This document shows positions 46,253 to 54,255 of a stretch of DNA of 64,000 nt, piece after piece. The stretch is from Micromonospora costi (lineage in GTDB: Bacteria; Actinomycetota; Actinomycetes; Mycobacteriales; Micromonosporaceae), in assembly GCF_003626655.1 (NCBI RefSeq), contig NZ_RBAN01000001.1, positions 2,108,001 through 2,172,000 on the forward strand, written 5' to 3'. The notes below the pieces were generated by a model that saw only the letters and a list, made by a program, of their open reading frames with translations, did no database searches and had not been told where the DNA came from. How positions within the stretch are numbered: the first letter of the stretch is position 1; the number at the start of each line of letters is the position of its first letter. A program made the position numbers and the translations under genes.

Positions 46253-46963
46253 CTAGTCGCGGACCGCCCGGTGCAGCGCGACCACGCCACCGGTGAGGTT
46301 GCGCCAGGCGACGCTCCGCCAGCCGGTCGCGCCGATCCGCCCGGCGAGCGCCCGCTGGTCCGGCCAGGCCCGGATCGACTCGGCGAGGTAGACGTACGCC
46401 TCGGGATTGCTGGAGACCGCGCGGGCCACGGCCGGCAGGGACCGCATGAGGTACGACAGGTAGACCGTGCGGAAGGCCGGGTTGACCGGGGTGCTGAACT
46501 CGCAGACGACGAGCCGGCCGCCGGGCCGGGTGACCCGGGCCAGTTCCCGCAGGGCGGCGTCGGTGTCGGTGACGTTCCGCAGTGCGAACGAGATCGTGAC
46601 CGCGTCGAAGCTCGCGTCGGCGAAGGGCAGTCGCAGCGCGTCCCCCGCCAGCAGCGGCACGCTGGGACGGGTGCTCTTGCCGGCGTACAGCATGCCGAGC
46701 GACAGGTCGGCGCCGACCGCGTACGCCCCCGACTGGGCCAGTTCCTCGGTGGAGACCCCGGTGCCGGCGCCCACGTCGAGCACCCGCTCGCCCGGCCGCA
46801 GCCCGAGCGCCGCCCGGGTGGCCCGCCGCCAGGAGCGGTCCTGCCCGAAGGAGAGGACCGTGTTCGTCAGGTCGTAGCGCGCCGCAACGCCATCGAACAT
46901 CGCGGCGACCTCGTGCGGCTGCTTGTCCAGGCTGGCGCGCTGGCCCTGCGGGGTGCGACTCAC
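46253..46963 (-). CDS. menG: Demethylmenaquinone methyltransferase
   Basis: A 236-residue SAM-dependent C-methyltransferase (UbiE/MenG family) that makes the last ring methylation of menaquinone. The opening [27 protein letters not shown] is diagnostic, as are the SAM loop [16 protein letters not shown] and [13 protein letters not shown] 46963 is used because the frame upstream is a shadow; GGAGG lies almost directly before it. It is one of several menaquinone genes around the nuo operon. The 137 bases after its stop, to the next small gene, hold no clear feature. Confidence 0.94.
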   Translation of the reverse strand: MSRTPQGQRASLDKQPHEVAAMFDGVAARYDLTNTVLSFGQDRSWRRATRAALGLRPGERVLDVGAGTGVSTEELAQSGAYAVGADLSLGMLYAGKSTRPSVPLLAGDALRLPFADASFDAVTISFALRNVTDTDAALRELARVTRPGGRLVVCEFSTPVNPAFRTVYLSYLMRSLPAVARAVSSNPEAYVYLAESIRAWPDQRALAGRIGATGWRSVAWRNLTGGVVALHRAVRD

Positions 46964-47014
46964 CCCTCCACTCTGCCAGCCGGCCGGCTCTGGTCCGGCG
47001 GTGGGTCCGCGTAC

Positions 47015-47051
47015 GGCGGGGGCGGGGCGGCCCGGCCGCCCCGCCCCCGCC
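47015..47051. terminator. 16-bp GC hairpin downstream of the LPVTG protein gene
   Basis: Arms 47015-47030 and 47036-47051 are perfect complements made only of G and C around the loop CCCGG. It lies 12 bases past the stop of the surface-protein gene on the minus strand, before menG. Confidence 0.8.
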
Positions 47052-47062
47052 ACGCGTCGGCG

Positions 47063-48325
47063 TCAGTCGGTCGACGTCTCGTCGGCCGGCGCCACCAGCA
47101 CGACCCGGCGCCGCCGCGAGATCAGCAGCAGGACGCCGCCGGCCAGCAGGACGGCCGCACCGATCCCGCCGATCAGGCCGACCTGCACGCCGGTCACCGG
47201 AAGGCCACCGTCGCCGTCGCCCGCGCCGCCACCGCCGGTGCCCGGCGTGGCCGTGGCGGTCGGCGTGGCCGTGGCGGTCGGCGTCGGGGTCGCGGTCGGT
47301 TCGCCGGTCGGCGTGACCGTCGGCGTCGGGGTGGGCGTCGGCTGGGCCGACAGGTCCACGAAGACGTCGAACTGGGCGGTGTTGTCGACCGGGTCGGTCT
47401 CGGTGAACGTCCTGCGCTGGGTGCCGCTGGCGATCTGCGGAGCCTCCTCCGCCGGTCCCGCGGCGCCGTCGAGCCCGCCCGCCCAGAGGATCCCGGGGCG
47501 GAGCACCGGCTCGGTGACGTCCGCGCCGACCGTCACCCGCACGTCGTCGGTGTAGTACTGCCCCTTCGGCAGCACGGCGCCGGAGTCCTCGCAGTACGCC
47601 TGCGCGAGACCGTCCACGAGCTCCGGGTCGGCGAGGACGCAGGTCTCCGGCAGGTGGGCGAACGTCACGCCGCGCGGCAGGGTGATGCCGTACGCGATCC
47701 CGGTCGCCTTGCGGCTGCCGTCGTTGTAGATCGCCCAGTCGACCGGCACCGTCTCGCCGCGCGGGACGGGCTTCAGGTCCGGCTCGTCGACGACCGCGCC
47801 GTTGACCACCACGTTGGCCTGCACGTCCTGCACCCACGTCGTCAGGTCGTAACCGGGCTTCGCGACGATGACCCGGTGGTCGACCGAGTCGCCCGTGGCG
47901 TTGGCGGCGGTGATCGTCACCGTCATGGTGCCGGCCTCGCCGCGCTTCCCGGTCGAGAAGACCGGGATGCCGAAGTCCTCGGTCGTGCCCGCGGCGAGAT
48001 CGCCGAGGACGCAGGTGAAGGACTTCTTCTTCACCTCGCAGCCGTCCGGCGCCACGACACCGACCCGCTTGCGGTCGAGCTCGGACGTGTTCACCGTGAC
48101 GGTCACGTCCCTGGCGTCGACGCCGCTGGTGTTGGCGACCTGGAACTTGAACGGCTTGGCCGTGGCCTGCTTGACGCCCTTGGCCACCTCGTAGCTCAAC
48201 GGGATGAGCTGCAGCGTCGCCCGGTCCTCCGCGTGAGCGGGAGCGGCGACCGTGCCCAGGCCCGCCGTCGCGAGTAGAGCCACGGCGCCGAAGCGGGCCA
48301 GGGTGGAGCGGTGGAACGGTTTCAT
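47063..48325 (-). CDS. Sortase-anchored (LPVTG) surface protein
   Basis: A 420-residue exported protein. The signal peptide (KPFHRSTLARFGAVALLATAG...APAHAED) starts at ATG 48325, just after GGGGGA. Two or more beta-sandwich segments follow, with VQDVQANVVVNGAVVDEPDL and repeated VTVTVNTS-like strands that suggest CARDB/DUF11-type extracellular domains. Near the end comes a Pro/Thr repeat linker (TPTPTPTVTPTGEPTATPTP), a Gly-rich stretch, LPVTG at residues 375-379, a hydrophobic helix and SRRRR, which together form a cell-wall sorting signal. Function beyond a wall-linked scaffold or adhesin is unknown. A decayed sister copy lies just upstream. Confidence 0.88.
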   Translation of the reverse strand: MKPFHRSTLARFGAVALLATAGLGTVAAPAHAEDRATLQLIPLSYEVAKGVKQATAKPFKFQVANTSGVDARDVTVTVNTSELDRKRVGVVAPDGCEVKKKSFTCVLGDLAAGTTEDFGIPVFSTGKRGEAGTMTVTITAANATGDSVDHRVIVAKPGYDLTTWVQDVQANVVVNGAVVDEPDLKPVPRGETVPVDWAIYNDGSRKATGIAYGITLPRGVTFAHLPETCVLADPELVDGLAQAYCEDSGAVLPKGQYYTDDVRVTVGADVTEPVLRPGILWAGGLDGAAGPAEEAPQIASGTQRRTFTETDPVDNTAQFDVFVDLSAQPTPTPTPTVTPTGEPTATPTPTATATPTATATPGTGGGGAGDGDGGLPVTGVQVGLIGGIGAAVLLAGGVLLLISRRRRVVLVAPADETSTD

Positions 48326-48449
48326 CGGTCCCCCGGGGTAGGGAAGGAAGAATGCGTTCATGGACCGGGCGGACGTTAGCGGAGGTCGATGGCCGACGCC
48401 AGTAGTGGGCTGCGGATGTCGTCCCTTCGTACCGGCCCGGACAGACAGT

Positions 48450-48480
48450 GCGGGCGGGATGGCATGACCATCCCGCCCGC
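48450..48480. terminator. 13-bp hairpin downstream of the surface-protein remnant
   Basis: GCGGGCGGGATGG (48450-48462) pairs perfectly with 48468-48480 around CATGA. On the minus strand it follows the stop of the remnant at 48529 and precedes the intact LPVTG gene, so it looks like the preserved terminator of the lost gene. Confidence 0.75.
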
Positions 48481-48528
48481 ACCGCCCTGCGTTATGTGAA
48501 CGGCCCTCACGGGCCGATGGAGGACGTC

Positions 48529-48674
48529 TCAGGCCGTCGGCCGCTCGTCCGAGGGAACCACGACCACCACCCGGCGCCGGCGCGCGACCAGCACCATCAC
48601 ACCACCGCGAGCAGCACCGCGATACTGATTCCGCCGCTGAGGCCGGCCTGGGGGCCGGTGTACGAGGCGGCACG
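48529..48674 (-). pseudogene. Frameshifted C-terminal remnant of a sortase-anchored surface protein
   Basis: The minus-strand translation gives YTGPQAGLSGGISIAVLLAV, then a stop. In the next frame it continues MVLVARRRRVVVVVPSDE and ends PTA-stop. Joined by restoring a single base near 48597 (a GTGGTGGTG run reduced to GTGGTGTG), it reproduces the anchor of the neighbouring LPVTG protein, where TG-VQVGLIGGIGAAVLL and SRRRRVVLVAPADE occupy the same positions. The LP of the sorting motif is replaced (ASYTG), and an in-frame stop lies just upstream, so nothing of the ectodomain remains. The rest of the 480 bases between mqnC and the surface gene holds nothing else recognisable. Confidence 0.75.
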
Positions 48675-48805
48675 TTATCCGCCGCGGACCATCTCCGCCA
48701 TCCCGTACGTAGACGTTTTCGGCGCACACTCGGTCCGCCGGCCGGCCAGGGCCGCCGGGCGTACGCCTGGGACCCGCCCGGCCGGACGGGCGACCCGGGC
48801 CTGCG

Positions 48806-49990
48806 TCAGCTCGCCTCGACCAGCGGCAGCGAACGGCCCGCACCGCCGCCCGGCATCGCGATCGACGAGAAGTGCGACACGACCCGCTCGTCGGTCGGGT
48901 CGTCCGCCGGCGTCCAGTGCACCGCGAGCCGGTGGTAGAGGGTGTCCCGCTGGGCCGGGATCCGGCCGGCCGTACGGATCATGCCGATCAGCTCGTGCAG
49001 GTTGGACCGGTGCCGCGCGCCCGCGGAGGAGATGACGTTCTCCTCCAGCATGATGGAGCCGAGGTCGTCCACGCCCATGTGCAGCGCGAGCTGGCCCACG
49101 TCCTTGCCGGTCGTCAGCCAGGACGCCTGCAGGTGCGGGACGGTCTCGAAGAAGAGCCGGGCCACCGCGATCAGGCGCAGGTACTCCATCGTGGTCGCCT
49201 GCGTACGCCCCTTGAGGTGGTTGTTCTCGGGCTGGTACGTCCACGGGATGAAGGCCCGGAACCCGCCGGTGCGGTCCTGCACGTCGCGGATCATCCGCAG
49301 GTGCTCGATGCGCTCGGCGTTGGTCTCGCCGGTGCCCATCATCATGGTGGCGGTCGACTCGAGGCCCTGCCGGTGCGCCAGCTCCATGACCTCCAGCCAC
49401 CGCTCGCCGGACTCCTTGAGCGGGGCGATGGCCTTGCGCGGCCGCTCGGGCAGCATCTCGGCGCCCGCCCCGGCGATCGAGTCCAGGCCGGCCGCCTTGA
49501 TCCGGGCGATGGCCTCGTCCAGGCTCACGCCCGAGACCTTAGCCATGTGCAGGATCTCGCTCGGGCCGATGGAGTGGATGGCGAGCTGCGGGTACGCCTT
49601 CTTGACGGAGGAGAACAACTCCTCGTAGTACTCCACCCCGTAGTCCGGGTGGTGCCCACCCTGGAGCATCACCTGGGTGGCGCCCAGCTCGACCGCCTCA
49701 CCGCAGCGGCGCAGGATCTCCTCGGTCGGGTGCGTCCAGCCCTCGCGGTGCTTCGGAGCGCGGTAGAAGGCGCAGAACTTGCACGCCGTCACGCAGACGT
49801 TGGTGTAGTTGATGTTGCGGTCGATCAGGTACGTGACGATGTTGTCGGGGTAGCGCCGGCGTCGTACCGCGTCGGCCGCCTCACCGAGGGGGTGGAACGG
49901 GGCGTCGGTGTAGAGGAGCAGGGCCTCCTCGGGCGTGATCCGCCCGCCGTCCGCACCGCGCTGCAGAATGTCGTCGATCTCCCGGCTCAC
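48806..49990 (-). CDS. mqnC: Cyclic dehypoxanthinyl futalosine synthase
   Basis: A 394-residue radical-SAM enzyme of the futalosine pathway that closes the dehypoxanthine futalosine ring. The cluster motif is NYTNVCVTACKFCAFYR, in the CxxxCxxC arrangement typical of MqnC; QGGHHPDYGVEYYEEL and PWTYQPENNHL support MqnC over MqnE. GTG 49990, seven bases after GGAGG, is chosen over the GTG six bases upstream. With mqnA at 56.2 kb and menG at 46.3 kb it shows that menaquinone is made by the futalosine route rather than the classical MenFDHCEB route. Confidence 0.94.
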   Translation of the reverse strand: MSREIDDILQRGADGGRITPEEALLLYTDAPFHPLGEAADAVRRRRYPDNIVTYLIDRNINYTNVCVTACKFCAFYRAPKHREGWTHPTEEILRRCGEAVELGATQVMLQGGHHPDYGVEYYEELFSSVKKAYPQLAIHSIGPSEILHMAKVSGVSLDEAIARIKAAGLDSIAGAGAEMLPERPRKAIAPLKESGERWLEVMELAHRQGLESTATMMMGTGETNAERIEHLRMIRDVQDRTGGFRAFIPWTYQPENNHLKGRTQATTMEYLRLIAVARLFFETVPHLQASWLTTGKDVGQLALHMGVDDLGSIMLEENVISSAGARHRSNLHELIGMIRTAGRIPAQRDTLYHRLAVHWTPADDPTDERVVSHFSSIAMPGGGAGRSLPLVEAS

Positions 49991-50065
49991 CGTCACGCCT
50001 CCGAGCCTACGTCCCCGGGCGGCCCGCCCGGACCGGGTGCCCCGCGCCGTGTCACGCATCCCACG

Positions 50066-50161
50066 CCCCTCTCCCCCGCGATCTTGCACTTTCTGCCCCT
50101 CTTTTGTCCCGAACTGCACCAAAGGCCGGGGCACAAACTGCAAGATCGCGGGGAGAAGGGG
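50066..50161. repeat. Large imperfect palindrome (34-base arms) between paaE and mqnC
   Basis: The left arm 50066-50099 and right arm 50128-50161 match at 29 of 34 positions when one is inverted; the core GCGATCTTGCA/TGCAAGATCGC is perfect. The 28-base spacer contains TTTTG and CAAAG, which can extend the structure. On the minus strand it starts 11 bases after the paaE stop, so it can act as its terminator. Confidence 0.85.
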
Positions 50162-50171
50162 GGCGGGGCGG

Positions 50172-51281
50172 TTACGCGTCGTAGTCCACTGTCAGGGTGT
50201 CGGTCGTGGGGCTGGACTGGCAGGTCAGGACGTAGCCGGCCGCGATCTCGTCGGGCTCCAGCGCGTAGTTGCGGGCCATCGTGACCTCGCCGTCCACCAC
50301 CTTCGCCTTGCAGGTCGAGCAGACCCCGCCCTTGCAGGCGTACGGCAGCTCACCCCGGACCTTCAGCGCGGCGTCCAGCACCCGCTCGTCCCGGCGCATC
50401 GTGAAGCTCGACGACCGCCCGTCGAGCACGATGGTCACCTCGGCCCCGGCCCCGGAGTCCTCGGCCGCGCGGCGCGGCGGCTCGGGTGGCGCGTCGACGT
50501 GGAACAGCTCGGTGTGCACCGCGCCCTCCGGGACGCCGCGCCCGTCGAGCACCCCGCGGACGTCCAGCACCATGCCGTACGGGCCACAGAGGAACCACTC
50601 CTCGATGTGCTCCCCCGGCACGATCGTCTCCAGCAACCGGGTCAGCCGGTCGGCGTCGATCCGCCCCGAGAGCAGCGGCGACTCGCCCTGCTCCCGTGAG
50701 AGGACGTGCACGAGGTGCAGCCGGGTGGGGTACCGGTCCTTCAGGTCGGCCAGCTCCTCGGCGAACATCACCGTGTTCGCGCGGCGGTTGCCGTACACCA
50801 GGGTGAACGTGCTGGCCGGCTCGACGGCGAGTGCGGTCGCGACCAGCGCGAGCACCGGCGTGATGCCGGAACCCGCGACCACCGCACCGTAGTGGCGGGC
50901 CCGGGCCGGGTCGAACGCCGTGGTGAAGTGCCCCAGCGGCGGCAGCACCTCGACGGTGTCGCCGTCGCGCAGGGCGCCGCAGGCGAAGGCGGAGAACGCG
51001 CCGCCGGGCACCTCCCGCACGCCGATCCGCAACCGGCCGTGCCGGGCCAGTTCGTCCGGCGTGGAGCAGATGGAGTACGACCGGCGGACGTCCGTGCCGT
51101 CGTCGGCGACGCGCCGGACGGTGAGGTGCTGCCCGGCACGGAACGCGAACGTCTCCCGCAGATCCTCGGGCACGGCGAACGTGATGGCCACCGCGTCGTC
51201 GGTGAGCCGGTCCACGCGGGCGACCGGCAGGGGGTGGAAGACCGGCCGGCGACGGACCGGCCGCTTGATGGTGACTGTCAC
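50172..51281 (-). CDS. paaE: Phenylacetyl-CoA epoxidase reductase subunit PaaE
   Basis: A 369-residue ferredoxin-NADP reductase-like subunit that feeds electrons from NAD(P)H to the PaaA diiron centre. Domains in order: FAD-binding barrel (RRSYSICSTPDE), NAD(P)-binding domain (VVAGSGITPVLALV, WFLCGPYGMV), and a C-terminal plant-type [2Fe-2S] ferredoxin (ACKGGVCSTCKAKV with a distal Cys in VLTCQSS). GTG 51281 overlaps the paaD stop (GTGA). It is the last gene of the operon. Confidence 0.95.
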   Translation of the reverse strand: MTVTIKRPVRRRPVFHPLPVARVDRLTDDAVAITFAVPEDLRETFAFRAGQHLTVRRVADDGTDVRRSYSICSTPDELARHGRLRIGVREVPGGAFSAFACGALRDGDTVEVLPPLGHFTTAFDPARARHYGAVVAGSGITPVLALVATALAVEPASTFTLVYGNRRANTVMFAEELADLKDRYPTRLHLVHVLSREQGESPLLSGRIDADRLTRLLETIVPGEHIEEWFLCGPYGMVLDVRGVLDGRGVPEGAVHTELFHVDAPPEPPRRAAEDSGAGAEVTIVLDGRSSSFTMRRDERVLDAALKVRGELPYACKGGVCSTCKAKVVDGEVTMARNYALEPDEIAAGYVLTCQSSPTTDTLTVDYDA

Positions 51282-51757
51282 AGCGCCTTCAGGTGGTCGA
51301 AGGGTTCGGAGCAGGAGCGGCACCGCCAGAGCGCCTTGCACGCGGTGGAACCGAAGCGGCTGAGCTGCTCCGTCTCCGGCGAGCCGCACCGCGGGCAGCG
51401 CACCGCGAGGGTCAACGCGACGACGCCCGGCGCACCTACGGGCGACGGCGGGGCGATGCCGGCGGCCGCGAGCTTCGCCCGCCCGGACTCGGAGATCCAG
51501 TCGGTGCTCCAGGCCGGGTGGTGGACCGTGCGGATCTCCGCCTCCGGGTGGCCGGCCGCGGCCAGGGCCCGCCGGATGTCGGCACGGATCACGTCCATCG
51601 CCGGGCAGCCCGTGTACGTGGGGGTGATGGTGACCACCACCCGGCCGCTGGCCGGGTCCTCGTCGACCGCCCGCAGGATGCCCAGCTCGTCGATGGTGAG
51701 CACCCGGATCTCCGGGTCCACCACCGCCGCCACAGCCGTCCTCGGGTCCGTCACCAC
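51278..51757 (-). CDS. paaD: Phenylacetyl-CoA epoxidase subunit PaaD (DUF59, Fe-S assembly)
   Basis: A 159-residue accessory protein probably needed for maturation of the epoxidase Fe sites. The N-terminal DUF59/MIP18 domain has DPEIRVLTIDELGILR and PTYTGCPAMDVI. The C-terminus carries two CxxC pairs (CPRCGS and CRSCSEP), a likely metal site. GTG 51757 (or 51754) follows GGAAGGG supplied by the repeat element that fills the gap after paaC. Confidence 0.94.
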   Translation of the reverse strand: MVTDPRTAVAAVVDPEIRVLTIDELGILRAVDEDPASGRVVVTITPTYTGCPAMDVIRADIRRALAAAGHPEAEIRTVHHPAWSTDWISESGRAKLAAAGIAPPSPVGAPGVVALTLAVRCPRCGSPETEQLSRFGSTACKALWRCRSCSEPFDHLKAL

Positions 51758-51762
51758 GCCAC

Positions 51763-51812
51763 CCTTCCGTTCGCGACTGCCGGGCTCCGCTTCGCTGCGC
51801 TCCTCGCGCTCA
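51763..51812 (-). repeat. Stop-to-Shine-Dalgarno repeat element, copy 2 (paaC/paaD)
   Basis: On the minus strand it opens with the paaC stop codon (TGAGCGCGAGGAG), passes through GGAGCCC and GGCAGTCGCGAACGGA, and ends in the AAGGG used by paaD. Start and end coincide with gene boundaries exactly as in the nuoD/nuoE copy; the middle section is the only variable part. Confidence 0.85.
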
Positions 51813-52535
51813 CCACGCCGCTCCGGGGTGGGCGCGGTGCAGCACCTGCATCTCGGCCAGCAGGTACGACAGGTGCTCGGTGTGCACGCCGTCCCGCCCA
51901 CCGGCCGGCGCCCAGGACGTCTCCGGCGGGGTGAGCGTGGCCTCGGCGAGCACGTCCGCCACGGTCGCGTCGAACTCCGGCCGCAGCGTGGCCGGGTCGA
52001 TGGGGGCGGCCGGGTCGGGCGCGAAGAGTTCGGCCACGTACGGCCAGACCTGGTCGACCGCCGCCTGCATCCGGCGGTGCGACTCCTCGGTGCCGTCGCC
52101 GAGCCGCTTCACCCAGAGCGAGCTGTGGTCCAGGTGGTACGCCGACTCCTTGCGTGCCTTCGCGCCGATGGCGGCCAGCCGCTCGTCGGCGCAACCGGCC
52201 AGCGCGGTGTAGAGCGGCAGTTGGTACGCGGACAGGACGAGCAGCTTCGCCATGGTCACCGCGAAGTCGCCGTTGGGCAGCTCGACCAGGAGGCAGTTGC
52301 GGAACTCCCGGTCACCGCGCAGGTACGCGAGCGCGTCCTCGTCCCGGCCGGCGCCCTCCAGCTCGCCCGCGTACGTGAGCAGCAGCCGGGCCGCGCCGAG
52401 CTGGTCGAGGGCGATGTTGGCCAGGGCCACGTCCTCCTCCATCTCCGGCGCGCGGGTCGTCCACTCGGCCAGCCGCTGCGCCGCGATGAGCGCGTCGTCG
52501 CCCAGCCGGAGCGCGAACTCGAAGGGGCCGTTCAC
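51810..52535 (-). CDS. paaC: Phenylacetyl-CoA epoxidase subunit PaaC
   Basis: A 241-residue structural subunit that pairs with PaaA. It has the ferritin-like helical fold (RLGDDALIAAQRLAEW, DVALANIALDQLGAARLLL, RKESAYHLDHSSLWVKRLGDGT). GTG 52535 overlaps the paaB stop (GTGA). Length is slightly under the E. coli protein. Unlike the rest of the operon it is followed by a 52-base gap filled by the repeat element. Confidence 0.95.
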   Translation of the reverse strand: MNGPFEFALRLGDDALIAAQRLAEWTTRAPEMEEDVALANIALDQLGAARLLLTYAGELEGAGRDEDALAYLRGDREFRNCLLVELPNGDFAVTMAKLLVLSAYQLPLYTALAGCADERLAAIGAKARKESAYHLDHSSLWVKRLGDGTEESHRRMQAAVDQVWPYVAELFAPDPAAPIDPATLRPEFDATVADVLAEATLTPPETSWAPAGGRDGVHTEHLSYLLAEMQVLHRAHPGAAW

Positions 52536-52819
52536 AGGTGCGCCACCCCGTCCGGCACCTCGTAGAAGGTGGGATGGCGGTAGACCTTGTCGGCCGCCGG
52601 GTCGAAGAAGGCGTCCTTCTCGTCGGGGCTGGACGCGGTGATCGCGCCGGCCGGCACCACCCAGATCGAGACGCCCTCCTGCCGGCGGGTGTAGAGGTCG
52701 CGGGCGTTGCGCAGGGCCAGCTCGGCGTCGGGGGCGTGCAGGCTCCCGACGTGGGTGTGCGACAACCCGCGCCGGGCCCGCACGAAGACCTCCCACAGAG
52801 GGCTGTGTTCCTGGCTCAT
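52532..52819 (-). CDS. paaB: Phenylacetyl-CoA epoxidase subunit PaaB
   Basis: A 95-residue small subunit that bridges PaaAC dimers. The family pattern [21 protein letters not shown] followed by [18 protein letters not shown] is clear. ATG 52819 overlaps the paaA stop (ATGA). The open frame upstream of this ATG is an antisense-type shadow of paaA. Confidence 0.95.
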   Translation of the reverse strand: MSQEHSPLWEVFVRARRGLSHTHVGSLHAPDAELALRNARDLYTRRQEGVSIWVVPAGAITASSPDEKDAFFDPAADKVYRHPTFYEVPDGVAHL

Positions 52820-53883
52820 GCCGCGACCGTCTCCTTCTTCTCCGCCCGCTTGGCGGCGTACGCCGCGGCGGCCTCGCGTACCCAGGCGCCGTCGGCGTGG
52901 GCCCGGCGCCGGTGCTCCATCCGCTGCCGGTTGCACGGCCCGTCGCCGGAGATCACCCGCATCAGCTCGTCGTAGTCGGGCTGGGTGTAGTCGTACGCCT
53001 GCCGCTCCTCGTTCCAGCGCAGGCCCTCGTCGGGGATCGTGAGGCCCAGGACCTCGGCCTGCTGCACGCACATGTCGACGAAGCGCTGGCGCAGCTCGTC
53101 GTTCGAGAAGCGCTTGATCTTCCAGGCCATGGACTGGGCCGAGTGCGTCGACTCGCCGTCCGGCGGGCCGAACATCGCGAGCGACGGGTACCACCAGCGG
53201 TCGACCGCGTCCTGCGCCATCGCCTTCTGCTCCGGGGTGCCGTGCGACAGCGTGTGCAGGATCTCGTAGCCCTGCCGCTGGTGGAACGACTCCTCCTTGC
53301 AGACGCGGATCATGGCCCGCGCGTACGGCCCGTACGAGCACCGGCACAGCGGCACCTGGTTGACGATCGCGGCGCCGTCCACCAACCAGCCGATGGCGCC
53401 GACGTCGGCCCAGGTGAGCGTCGGGTAGTTGAAGATCGAGCTGTACTTCTGCCGGCCGCTGAGCAGCAGGTCGACGAGCTCGTCCCGACTCACCCCGAGG
53501 GTCTCGGCCGCGGCGTAGAGGTAGAGGCCGTGGCCGGCCTCGTCCTGGACCTTCGCGAGCAGGATCGCCTTGCGCTTGAGCGAGGGCGCCCGGCTGATCC
53601 AGTTGCCCTCCGGCTGCATGCCGATGATCTCGGAGTGGGCGTGCTGGGCGATCTGCCGGATCAGCGTCTTGCGGTACGCCTCCGGCATCCAGTCGCGGGG
53701 CTCGATCTTCTGGTCCGCCTCGACGACCCCGGCGAAATACGCCGCCAGGTCGTCGTCCGGCGCGGGGCCGCCGCGGCGCTGTCGGGCCGCCGCCTCCCGC
53801 AGTGCGGCTTCCGCCGCCTCGACCTCGCCGAGCAGGCCGCCGCCGGGTGCCTCCTCCGGGGCGCCGAAGTCGTTGCCATACAT
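52816..53883 (-). CDS. paaA: Phenylacetyl-CoA epoxidase catalytic subunit PaaA
   Basis: A 355-residue diiron monooxygenase subunit that epoxidises phenylacetyl-CoA. Iron ligands sit in the helices around [30 protein letters not shown] and [15 protein letters not shown]. The N-terminal 45 residues are Ala/Gly-rich and variable. ATG 53883 has no Shine-Dalgarno sequence; TAACAC lies eight bases before it, so transcription may begin at or near the start codon (leaderless). First gene of paaABCDE; the ligase PaaK and ring-opening genes are not in the window. Confidence 0.95.
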   Translation of the reverse strand: MYGNDFGAPEEAPGGGLLGEVEAAEAALREAAARQRRGGPAPDDDLAAYFAGVVEADQKIEPRDWMPEAYRKTLIRQIAQHAHSEIIGMQPEGNWISRAPSLKRKAILLAKVQDEAGHGLYLYAAAETLGVSRDELVDLLLSGRQKYSSIFNYPTLTWADVGAIGWLVDGAAIVNQVPLCRCSYGPYARAMIRVCKEESFHQRQGYEILHTLSHGTPEQKAMAQDAVDRWWYPSLAMFGPPDGESTHSAQSMAWKIKRFSNDELRQRFVDMCVQQAEVLGLTIPDEGLRWNEERQAYDYTQPDYDELMRVISGDGPCNRQRMEHRRRAHADGAWVREAAAAYAAKRAEKKETVAA

Positions 53884-53891
53884 GGGGTCAA

Positions 53892-53932
53892 GTGTTACAG
53901 CTTGCTCCCCAAGAAACCAGAGGGTGTAACAG
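53892..53932 (-). promoter_or_regulatory. Paired CTGTWACAC sites upstream of paaA
   Basis: On the minus strand CTGTAACAC (53900-53892) and CTGTTACAC (53932-53924) form direct repeats 32 bases apart, about three helical turns, and each core TGTWACA is itself near-palindromic. The proximal one overlaps the presumed -10 region of paaA. A TetR- or GntR-type repressor site is likely, but the regulator is not in the window. The rest of 53933-54255 holds a TAGACT hexamer (54114-54119), a possible -10 for the next gene, and no ORF that I accept. Confidence 0.45.
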
Positions 53933-54255
53933 GAATGCGACGTCGCCTTCCGTACCGCATCGCCGGTTCGCCGGTTCCGGGTCCCTCTCGGACACCTATG
54001 ACCTGAGTCACGCCGCAAAGATGAACCCCCGCAGAAGCCCCATAACGGCTTGATATCCCGCCTTCATGGCAACTTGCCAGCCAGCGGGTTCTGGCATACG
54101 CCACATTCGGACGTAGACTTTCCGCGTCACACCGATCGGCTGCTGGCGATCGCCGCCACCACTCGGGCCGTCGACCCCCGGCCCCGGCGACGAGCCGGTC
54201 CGTTCCTGGCAACAAGCCCGGTCCCCCCGGCCTGACATCTGGAGCTCACCCACTC

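Noticed and set aside
48448-49035. 195-codon plus-strand open frame antisense to the surface-protein remnant and the mqnC end
   Set aside because: The translation is proline/arginine-rich noise; the minus strand explains the sequence as a decayed sortase anchor.
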